From Campylobacter sp. (GTDB lineage: Bacteria; Campylobacterota; Campylobacteria; Campylobacterales; Campylobacteraceae), in contig JAILCJ010000222.1 in assembly GCA_024680445.1 (NCBI GenBank), positions 1 through 13,341 of the forward strand: a DNA stretch of 13,341 nt, written 5' to 3'. Of the stretch, positions 1 through 5,908 are shown one piece after another. The stretch's first letter is position 1; each line of letters begins with the position of its first letter. The notes beneath the pieces were generated by a model. That model was not told where the DNA came from and made no database searches. It saw nothing but the letters and a program-made list of their open reading frames with translations. The translations under genes were made by a program, and so were the position numbers.

Positions 1-1269
1 CAATATCTAGATATCAGTTTTACCTATAAAAACACCGATATAGCCGTGCGTGAAAAACTCGCCTTTGATAGTGATGAGAAAAAAATTCAAATTTTAAAAC
101 TTATAAAATCAAGTAAAAATATCCTCGAAATAGTCGCCCTATGCACCTGCAACAGAGTTGAAATTTTAGCCTATGTTGATGATATAGCCACCGCTAGTAG
201 CCATATCATCCGTTGTTTAGCGATATTTTCAGGCGTTTTTGAAGACGAACTTTTTGAAAGAGCCGATATTTACGAAGATAGCGGTGCGGTTCACCACCTT
301 TTTAGCGTTGCAAGCTCGCTTGATAGTTTAGTTGTAGGCGAAACGCAAATTTTAGGACAGCTCAAAAAAGCCTTTGCCTTTTCAAAACAACAAGAAGTTT
401 TGGGCGAAAATTTGATAAAACTCTTTGAATTTGCCATAAAATGTGCCGCCAAAGTCAGAAATGAAACTCAAATTTCTAAAAATCCCATCTCTGTTTCATC
501 TGTCGCCGTTGCAAAGGCAAAAGAAATTTTTGGCTCATTAGAGGGCAAAACCGCCGTTGTAGTAGGTGCTGGCGAAATGGGCGAATTAGCCGCAAAACAC
601 CTTTTATCAAGCGGAGCAAAGGTCATCATCATCAACCGTAGTAGCCAAAGAGTTGAAAAATTAGTCGATGAACTGGGCGAAAACGTTAGCTGGGATAGCA
701 TCTTAAAACTCAAAGATTTTGTAAATAGCTATGACCTTATATTTTCAAGCACTTCAGCCCCCCACCCTATTATCACGGACCTTATCATCGAAGCTTGCGA
801 TTTTAAACGATACTTTTTTGATATCGCCGTGCCAAGAGATATAGCCATAAAGGATATGCAAAACATAGAAGTTTATTCGGTTGATGACCTTGATGAGATA
901 GTCAAACAAAACCTTGCCTTACGCGAAGAACAAGCACAGATCGCATATTCTATCGTGGCAAAAAATGTTGGGGATTTTTTAAGATATACAAAAGACGCCA
1001 TAAGCATACCGCTTGTAAAATCCCTACGCCTTAAAGCCAACGAAGTCGCCATGCAAGAACTTCAAAAAGCCATAGACAAAGGCTATCTTAAAAATTCCGA
1101 TCATAACGAAGCAAAAAAGCTTATAAATCAAGTTCTAAACGCATTTTTACACACTCCAACGATAAATTTAAAACACATTTCAGAACAAGAAAATGCGGAT
1201 GATATCGCCAAAAGTTTTGAATATATTTTTGATATAAGAAGAGAGGAAAATACAAATGAAATTTTCTAA
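1..1269 (+). CDS. hemA: Glutamyl-tRNA reductase, 5' end clipped by window edge
   Basis: Reduces glutamyl-tRNA(Glu) with NADPH to glutamate-1-semialdehyde, the first committed step of C5-pathway tetrapyrrole synthesis in the cytoplasm. The reading frame is open from base 1 (QYLDISFTYKNTDIAV...), and this N-terminus matches the family, so the GTG at 46 is an internal Val codon, not the start; probably only the initiator codon lies outside the window. Visible signatures are the ALCTCNR segment, whose second Cys (about residue 51) is the expected catalytic nucleophile, the SLDSLVVGETQILGQ glutamate-recognition segment, and the VVVGAGEMGE nucleotide-binding loop near residues 187-196. The C-terminal helical dimerisation region is present. 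The gene ends 14 bases inside proS, so the two are likely co-transcribed and translationally coupled. The identity is secure; only the exact start is not visible. Confidence 0.96.
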   Translation, partial: QYLDISFTYKNTDIAVREKLAFDSDEKKIQILKLIKSSKNILEIVALCTCNRVEILAYVDDIATASSHIIRCLAIFSGVFEDELFERADIYEDSGAVHHLFSVASSLDSLVVGETQILGQLKKAFAFSKQQEVLGENLIKLFEFAIKCAAKVRNETQISKNPISVSSVAVAKAKEIFGSLEGKTAVVVGAGEMGELAAKHLLSSGAKVIIINRSSQRVEKLVDELGENVSWDSILKLKDFVNSYDLIFSSTSAPHPIITDLIIEACDFKRYFFDIAVPRDIAIKDMQNIEVYSVDDLDEIVKQNLALREEQAQIAYSIVAKNVGDFLRYTKDAISIPLVKSLRLKANEVAMQELQKAIDKGYLKNSDHNEAKKLINQVLNAFLHTPTINLKHISEQENADDIAKSFEYIFDIRREENTNEIF

Positions 1270-2959
1270 ATTTTACGCACCAACCGCCAAAGAAGCACCA
1301 AAAGACGCCACCTTACCAAGTCATATATTTTTGTTAAGAGCTGCTTTTGTAGAACAAAATGGAGCAGGATTATACAACTATTTGCCACTGGGTAAAAAAC
1401 TCATCAACAAAATAGAAAAAGTCGTTCGTGAAGAAATGGACGAGGCTGGGGCGCTTGAAGTAAATTTTAGCATGGTAACAAATGCCGATTTATGGAAACA
1501 AAGCGGAAGATTCGGCGTTTATGGCAAAGAACTTTTGCGTTTTAAAGACAGAAAAGACAACGACTTTGTGCTAAGTCCGACCAACGAAGAAAGTGCAACC
1601 GCTATGATACGCAACAAAGTCACTAGCTACAAGGATTTGCCAAAAAATATTTATCAGATAAATACCAAATTTAGAGACGAGGCAAGACCGAGATTTGGCA
1701 TTTTGCGAGGACGAGAATTTATAATGAAAGACGCTTATAGCTTTCATGCAAACAAAGAGGATTTAAAACGTGAATTTGATCTTATGGAGAAAACTTACGG
1801 CAAAATTTTAACTAGATTGGGGTTAAATTTTAGAGCCGTCGAAGCCGACAGTGGAGCCATAGGCGGTAGCGGTAGCAAGGAATTTATGGTTTTAGCAAAA
1901 AACGGTGAAGATGACATACTTTGTTGCGAAAAATGCACTTATGCAGCAAATATCGAGGCTGCCAAAAGACAAGCAAAAACTACAAACACTCCAAGTCCAG
2001 AAGCAGACGCAGCAAAATTTAAAACTCCACTTATGAAAAGCATAAAAGATGTGGCAGAATTTTTCAAGGTTGATGAATTTTACACCATAAAAGCCGTTAT
2101 AAAAAAGGCTATTTACGAAGACGGTGAAAAGATAGTGGTATTTTTTGTGCGTGGAAACGACGAGCTTCAAGAGATAAAAGCCCAAAATGCTTGTGGGGCA
2201 CTTGAAGTTGTAGATGTGAGCGAAGACGAGGCTAAAAAAGTCGGTTTGGTGCCGGGTTTTTGCGGTCCAGTTGGACTTAGCGGAGTGGATTTTTACATAG
2301 ACAAAGAATTAAAGGGCAACCGCCAAATGATTTGCGGTGCAAACGAAGTAGATTACCATTTTATCGGCGTTAGCGTTGATGGTTTCAACGAAGACAGATA
2401 CAAAGACCTAATAGCCGTTTGCGAAGGCGATAAATGCCCAAAATGCGGTGAAAAACTAAATATCAGCAAGGGCATAGAAGTCGGACATATCTTTCAACTT
2501 GGCGATAAATATTCTCGTGCCATGGGGGCTACATTTTTAGATGAAAATGGCAAGGCAAAGGCTTTTGAAATGGGTTGCTATGGCATAGGCGTTTCAAGGC
2601 TAATGGCTGTCATGATAGAAGCTAGCCACGACGATAAAGGTTGTATATGGAAAAAGCAATGCACGCCTTTTGACGCCTTCATCATCATATCAAATTTGAA
2701 AGACGAAAATGCTGTCAAATTTGCCTTTGAACTTTATGAAAACGCCAAAAAAGCCGGTCTTGATGTGCTTATAGATGATAGAAACGAAAGGTTTGGTGTA
2801 AAAATGAACGATTTTGAGCTTATAGGCGCGCCTTTTGCTATCTTGGTTGGCAAGGCTTTGGCAAATAACAAAGTCGAATTTATTACCAGAAATGGACTTA
2901 GCAAAGAAGAGATCGACGCAAACAAAGCCTTGGAGTGCTTAAAAGAAAAATTATGCTAA
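1256..2959 (+). CDS. proS: Proline--tRNA ligase, bacterial type with editing insertion
   Basis: Charges tRNA(Pro) with proline in the cytoplasm. This is a class II synthetase: motif 2 lies at residues 139-163 (FRDEARPRFG through MKDAYSF) and motif 3 at about 440-450 (GCYGIGVSRL). Between them, roughly residues 215-410, is the insertion that in bacterial-type enzymes is a YbaK-like domain that clears mischarged Ala-tRNA(Pro). Two Cys clusters (CCEKC near 223 and CPKCGEKL near 395) border that insertion. The C-terminal 100 residues (from PFDAFIIISNL) form the anticodon-binding domain. The length, 567 residues, is normal for the family. The ATG at 1256 overlaps the end of hemA and is preceded by a GAGAGG ribosome binding site. 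The stop overlaps the start of the next gene, so this is an operon-internal gene. Confidence 0.97.
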   Translation: MKFSKFYAPTAKEAPKDATLPSHIFLLRAAFVEQNGAGLYNYLPLGKKLINKIEKVVREEMDEAGALEVNFSMVTNADLWKQSGRFGVYGKELLRFKDRKDNDFVLSPTNEESATAMIRNKVTSYKDLPKNIYQINTKFRDEARPRFGILRGREFIMKDAYSFHANKEDLKREFDLMEKTYGKILTRLGLNFRAVEADSGAIGGSGSKEFMVLAKNGEDDILCCEKCTYAANIEAAKRQAKTTNTPSPEADAAKFKTPLMKSIKDVAEFFKVDEFYTIKAVIKKAIYEDGEKIVVFFVRGNDELQEIKAQNACGALEVVDVSEDEAKKVGLVPGFCGPVGLSGVDFYIDKELKGNRQMICGANEVDYHFIGVSVDGFNEDRYKDLIAVCEGDKCPKCGEKLNISKGIEVGHIFQLGDKYSRAMGATFLDENGKAKAFEMGCYGIGVSRLMAVMIEASHDDKGCIWKKQCTPFDAFIIISNLKDENAVKFAFELYENAKKAGLDVLIDDRNERFGVKMNDFELIGAPFAILVGKALANNKVEFITRNGLSKEEIDANKALECLKEKLC

Positions 2960-3351
2960 GAACCATTTTTATCCCTTATCTTATCTTGGAATTTATCTTG
3001 GCATATTTTTTCGCCAACGCTTATGGAATTTTAGCCCTTTTGTTTGAAGTTTTTGCCAGCTCTATGCTTGGAATTTTTTTCATTTTACAAGGTGGTATTA
3101 CAAATTTTAGATCAAATTTGAGCCAAAATTCCTTTGAAAATTTTGTGGATTTTTACAAAATTTTAGGCATGGCTTTTGGCGGATTGTTGCTGTTTTTGCC
3201 GGGACTTTTCAGCGATATTTTAGGGATAATTATACTGATATTTTCATTATTTAAAAAAGGTGAAAACACAAATTATAAAAGACAAAATGATTATGAAAGC
3301 GAAGAAGTCATAGATGTTGAAGTCATTGATGATAATACCAATACTCGCTAA
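2953..3351 (+). CDS. FxsA-family small membrane protein
   Basis: A 132-residue inner-membrane protein. Hydrophobic segments lie near residues 3-20, 22-43 and 73-95, followed by a charged, acidic cytoplasmic tail. The LPGLFSDILGIIILI segment is the hallmark of FxsA-type proteins, whose E. coli member modifies exclusion of phage T7 by the F plasmid; the general cellular role is not known. I chose the ATG at 2953, which overlaps the proS stop in ATGCTAA, over the in-frame GTG at 2935, because the shorter form begins directly with the first hydrophobic segment as family members do. A homologue at the same place, after proS, occurs in C. jejuni as far as I recall. The 3' end overlaps the next small gene by 38 bases. 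The family call is good; function is unknown. Confidence 0.8.
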   Translation: MLRTIFIPYLILEFILAYFFANAYGILALLFEVFASSMLGIFFILQGGITNFRSNLSQNSFENFVDFYKILGMAFGGLLLFLPGLFSDILGIIILIFSLFKKGENTNYKRQNDYESEEVIDVEVIDDNTNTR

Positions 3352-3679
3352 TCTCGCCTTTTGCCACGGACTAAACTGGTATATCAACCGAGCTTATGCA
3401 AAAAGTGGTGCTTTTTTGGTTACTGGCGTGCAAATTGTAAAAAGTCAAAAATTAGCAAATGGCTTCGAGGCTAAATTTTTAAAAATAAACATACATATAA
3501 ATAAACCAAACAAAGACATAATAAAAAATGACATAGTCTTTGAAAAAGACGGCATTTTAACAACGGATTTGATAGATATAAAAACAAAAACAAGTGCCAG
3601 AGATGAGCTTCTTGGCGAAAAAATAAAGGTAGAATTTAACAAAAGGACAGTAAGTGAAAACGATCAAAATTGCAACTAG
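3314..3679 (+). CDS. Hypothetical small exported protein
   Basis: I do not recognise this gene. It would encode 121 residues starting MLKSLMIIPILANLAFCHGL, which looks like a signal peptide: one Lys near the start, a hydrophobic core at residues 5-16, and possible cleavage around residue 17. The Cys at 17 follows LAF, which is a poor lipobox, so a lipoprotein is unlikely. The remainder is Lys-rich, mostly polar, and looks like a small beta-rich periplasmic domain, with no motif I know. Its head overlaps the FxsA-type gene by 38 bases and its tail overlaps hemC by 26 bases; such double overlap without disrupting either neighbour suggests a real gene in the operon. The start is uncertain: ATG 3314 has only a weak GAAGAAG upstream, and the in-frame ATG 3329 would remove the only N-terminal basic residue. 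Confidence 0.6.
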   Translation: MLKSLMIIPILANLAFCHGLNWYINRAYAKSGAFLVTGVQIVKSQKLANGFEAKFLKINIHINKPNKDIIKNDIVFEKDGILTTDLIDIKTKTSARDELLGEKIKVEFNKRTVSENDQNCN

Positions 3680-4592
3680 AAAAAGCGCCCTAGCAATGTG
3701 GCAAAGCGAACACATCAAAGCAAGACTTGAAAAATCTCATCCAGGACTTGAAGTTATACTTGTTGGCATGCTATCAAAAGGCGATGTTATACTTGATAGT
3801 CCACTTGCAAAGATCGGTGGCAAGGGGCTTTTTACAAAAGAACTCGAAGAAAGTATGCTAAAAAATGAAAGTCAAATCGCCGTTCACAGCCTAAAAGATG
3901 TCCCTGTTGTTTTCCCAGATGGACTAGTTTTGGGAGCAATTTCATCTCGTGATGATGTAAGAGATAGTTTTATAAGCGAAAAATTTGCTAGTTTTGATGA
4001 GTTACCAAAAGGGGCAAAAGTAGGCACTACAAGCCTTCGCCGCCGCATGCAACTACTCATAAAAAGACCAGATTTGCATATAATTTCACTTCGTGGCAAT
4101 GTCAATACTCGTTTGAGAAAACTAAAAGAAGGTGAATTTGATGCGATTATCCTAGCAAAAGCCGGTGTAAATCGCCTAAATCTCGACAAAGAAATAAAAT
4201 ATGTCTTGCCATTTGAAGTTGATGAAATGATCCCTGCCATGGGTCAAGGTGCGCTTGGAATCGAGTGTATCAAGCAAGACGAAATTTTAAAAATACTAGA
4301 AGTTTTAAAAGATGAAAACGCCATGATAGAAACAAGCATAGAACGCGAATTTGCAGCTTGTCTTGGCGGTAGCTGTCAAGTACCAATAGGCGTAAATGCC
4401 AAAATTTCAGGCGATGAAATTTGCTTAAATGCCATAGTTGGTTTGCCAGACGGTAGCGAATTTATAAAAGATAGCACACGTGTAAAACTAGGCACTCATA
4501 ATGGTTTAGGCAAAGAATTTGCACAAAAATTCATTTCACAAGGTGCTTTGGAATTGTTAAAACAAGCCGAGTTAATGGCACAAAATTTATAA
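3654..4592 (+). CDS. hemC: Hydroxymethylbilane synthase (porphobilinogen deaminase)
   Basis: Polymerises four porphobilinogen molecules into hydroxymethylbilane in the cytoplasm, downstream of HemA in tetrapyrrole synthesis. The protein has 312 residues, the usual length. Signatures include IATRKSALAMWQ at the N-terminus, HSLKDVP with the catalytic Asp at residue 82, the Arg-rich cofactor site GTTSLRRRMQ near 124-133, RGNVNTRL near 148-154, and GGSCQVPIG with the Cys at 241 that should carry the dipyrromethane cofactor. The start is a GTG at 3654, chosen because it gives the family N-terminus (KTIKIATRKS) and follows an AAAGGA ribosome binding site. It overlaps the preceding small gene by 26 bases, so it belongs to the hemA cluster. 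Nothing appears to be missing. Confidence 0.97.
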   Translation: MKTIKIATRKSALAMWQSEHIKARLEKSHPGLEVILVGMLSKGDVILDSPLAKIGGKGLFTKELEESMLKNESQIAVHSLKDVPVVFPDGLVLGAISSRDDVRDSFISEKFASFDELPKGAKVGTTSLRRRMQLLIKRPDLHIISLRGNVNTRLRKLKEGEFDAIILAKAGVNRLNLDKEIKYVLPFEVDEMIPAMGQGALGIECIKQDEILKILEVLKDENAMIETSIEREFAACLGGSCQVPIGVNAKISGDEICLNAIVGLPDGSEFIKDSTRVKLGTHNGLGKEFAQKFISQGALELLKQAELMAQNL

Positions 4593-4598
4593 ATCAAA

Positions 4599-4626
4599 TT
4601 TGATAAAAAACAAATTTAGATATAAT
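4599..4626 (+). promoter_or_regulatory. Sigma-70-type promoter for fliL
   Basis: A perfect TATAAT lies at 4621-4626, with a TTTGAT/TTGATA element at 4599-4605 that could act as a -35 at 15-16 bases spacing. Transcription would start near 4633, shortly before the AAGGAG ribosome binding site of fliL. I saw no GG-N10-GC sigma-54 or sigma-28 flagellar promoter signature, so fliL appears to be expressed as a housekeeping-type gene. Confidence 0.6.
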
Positions 4627-4650
4627 AAAGCAAAAATTTAAGGAGATAAA

Positions 4651-5196
4651 ATGGCAGAAGAAGTCGAAACTAACGAAACAGCCCCTAAAAAAGGCGGCAA
4701 AAACCTTATGCTTATCATCATAGTGGTGATTTTGGTTTTATTGCTTGTTGTTGGTGGTTTGATAGCATTTTTGGCACTTAGCGGAGATGAAGAGCCAGAG
4801 GTAGCAGGCGGTGCACAAGCGCAACAACAGCAAGTTGCACAACAAGCCGTACCGATGAAACAGCCGGGCAAAAGAAGCGTGGACTATATGAATATGGGAC
4901 CGATTTATCCGCTAGAACAATTCGTCGTAAATTTGCTTAGCGAAAACGGTTCAAGATACCTAAAAACCAAGATAGACTTGGAGCAAAGCGCCGAAACTTT
5001 AACACCGGAGCTTGATAAGAAAAAAGCCTTGCTTCGTGATATCATCATACGCACACTTTCGGCTAAAACCTACGAAGAAGTCAGTACTTCTAAGGGCAAA
5101 GATAGGCTAAAAGACGAGATAGTAAATCAGATAAATGAAGTTTTAGCTGACGGCTATATCAAAAATATCTTTTTTACAGATTTCGTAGTGCAGTAA
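4651..5196 (+). CDS. fliL: Flagellar basal body-associated protein FliL
   Basis: An inner-membrane protein that sits around the stators of the flagellar motor and supports motility. Residues 1-17 are a short charged cytoplasmic tail, about 19-44 are a single strong transmembrane helix (LMLIIIVVILVLLLVVGG...), and 45-75 are a Gln/Ala-rich periplasmic linker. The FliL periplasmic domain follows, beginning YPLEQFVVNLL and ending in the conserved hydrophobic C-terminus IKNIFFTDFVVQ. The length, 181 residues, fits the family. A clear AAGGAG ribosome binding site lies 8 bases before the ATG, and a TATAAT promoter just upstream separates it from hemC. The next gene is acpS, as I remember it in C. 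jejuni, so this pair is a conserved neighbourhood rather than a flagellar operon. Confidence 0.93.
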   Translation: MAEEVETNETAPKKGGKNLMLIIIVVILVLLLVVGGLIAFLALSGDEEPEVAGGAQAQQQQVAQQAVPMKQPGKRSVDYMNMGPIYPLEQFVVNLLSENGSRYLKTKIDLEQSAETLTPELDKKKALLRDIIIRTLSAKTYEEVSTSKGKDRLKDEIVNQINEVLADGYIKNIFFTDFVVQ

Positions 5197-5220
5197 GCAA
5201 AATTTGCTATTTACAGATTG

Positions 5221-5246
5221 CAAATTTATCAAATTTGATGTTTTTT
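5221..5246 (+). terminator. AT-rich hairpin with T-run after fliL
   Basis: CAAATTT (5221-5227) and AAATTTG (5231-5237) can form a 7-bp stem with a 3-base loop, followed by TTTTTT at 5241-5246. It lies 25 bases after the fliL stop codon. The stem is nearly all A-T, so it would be a weak terminator; it also overlaps the palindrome ATCAAATTTGAT. Confidence 0.35.
5228..5239. repeat. Palindrome ATCAAATTTGAT, copy in fliL-acpS gap
   Basis: A perfect 12-base palindrome. The same 12-mer occurs at 4593-4604 after hemC and at 5303-5314 before acpS. Related TCAAATTTG words occur at about 8567 and 8641 in the valS-ddh gap. The function is unknown; it could be a protein site or a compositional habit of this genome. 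Confidence 0.6.
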
Positions 5247-5301
5247 CGCTTTTTAAAATTGCTTAAATTTTGCGAATTTTAGCTTTTAAAAGGCATGATT
5301 A

Positions 5302-5315
5302 CATCAAATTTGATG
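5302..5315. repeat. 14-base palindrome CATCAAATTTGATG before acpS
   Basis: A perfect 14-base inverted repeat about 44 bases upstream of the acpS start. It contains the ATCAAATTTGAT core that also appears at 4593-4604 and 5228-5239. Its position would suit an operator or a promoter-proximal element, but no regulator is identified. Confidence 0.6.
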
Positions 5316-5358
5316 CGAACAAATCAAGCTAAATTTAAAATTTTGGAGTAGCCAAAAA

Positions 5359-5715
5359 ATGTTAGGCGTAGATATCATTGCGATAGCTAGAATCACAAGG
5401 ATAAACGAACGTTTTGGTAATGAATTTTTGAAAAAATTTTTAAATCAAGACGAGATAAAACTAGCAAAAAATGACGCAAGTTTGGCAGGATTTTGGGCTG
5501 CAAAAGAAGCAGCAGCCAAGGCTTTGGGTTGTGGAATTTGTGCTAAATGCGGATTTTTAGACATCATCATAAGCAAAAACAAAAAAGGTGCTCCGAAACT
5601 AAAATTTTCAGCAAAGGTTCGCAAAAAATTTGCTATAAAAAAAGCGGATTTAAGCATAAGTCACGACGGCGGCTTCGCCATTGCAGCGGTAATTTTGCAA
5701 AAACAATATCGCTAA
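5359..5715 (+). CDS. acpS: Holo-[acyl-carrier-protein] synthase
   Basis: Transfers the 4'-phosphopantetheine arm from coenzyme A to a Ser of acyl carrier protein, activating it for fatty acid synthesis in the cytoplasm. The 118-residue length is typical. The N-terminal [12 protein letters not shown] motif carries the metal-binding Asp (residue 5), and [13 protein letters not shown] carries the conserved Glu (residue 50) and Lys residues of the phosphopantetheinyl transferase fold. The C-terminal [16 protein letters not shown] strand, with the SHD motif, completes the domain. The ATG at 5359 follows a GGAG ribosome binding site at about 5345. It lies 162 bases after fliL, a gap containing a possible terminator and the palindromes, so it may have its own promoter. 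Confidence 0.95.
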   Translation: MLGVDIIAIARITRINERFGNEFLKKFLNQDEIKLAKNDASLAGFWAAKEAAAKALGCGICAKCGFLDIIISKNKKGAPKLKFSAKVRKKFAIKKADLSISHDGGFAIAAVILQKQYR

Positions 5716-5735
5716 GCCAGAAAATATAAAATTTG

Positions 5736-5757
5736 ATAAAATTATTTACAATTTTAT
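5736..5757 (+). terminator. AT-only hairpin after acpS, possible terminator
   Basis: ATAAAATT (5736-5743) and AATTTTAT (5750-5757) form a perfect 8-bp stem with a 6-base loop, starting 21 bases after the acpS stop. The stem has no G-C pairs, and only a short T-rich stretch follows, so it is a weak candidate. The rest of the gap up to 5860 is AT-rich with nothing recognisable. Confidence 0.3.
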
Positions 5758-5868
5758 TATTTCAAAATTAAAATTGCATATCAACAAAAACCTTATATAT
5801 TCACATTTATTCTTTTTAAAACATCCCTATTTTTAGCCTTTTTAATCAAGTTATTAGAAAAATTATTG

Positions 5869-5874
5869 TAAAAT
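5869..5874 (+). promoter_or_regulatory. Putative -10 box for valS
   Basis: TAAAAT preceded by TTG (TTGTAAAAT) lies 35 bases upstream of the valS start. Epsilonproteobacterial promoters usually rely on the -10 with AT-rich DNA upstream and no conserved -35, which fits here. Transcription would begin near 5881, giving a leader of about 28 bases that includes the TAAGGA ribosome binding site. Confidence 0.4.
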
Positions 5875-5908
5875 CGTGCATTTTTTAAATAATAATTAAG
5901 GATGCAAG

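Noticed and set aside
46..60. GTG at 46 as the hemA start codon
   Set aside because: Conserved HemA residues are encoded upstream in the same open frame, and there is no ribosome binding site before 46.
3362..3364. LAFC in the small exported protein as a lipobox
   Set aside because: Phe directly before the Cys is not tolerated in normal lipoboxes, so lipidation is unlikely.
3884..4240. Antisense 118-codon frame opposite hemC
   Set aside because: Shadow of hemC; the Ser/Arg-rich product is typical of a reverse-strand translation and shows no family motif.
5547..5729. 60-codon forward frame overlapping acpS
   Set aside because: Out of frame inside acpS, very basic, low-complexity product and no ribosome binding site.
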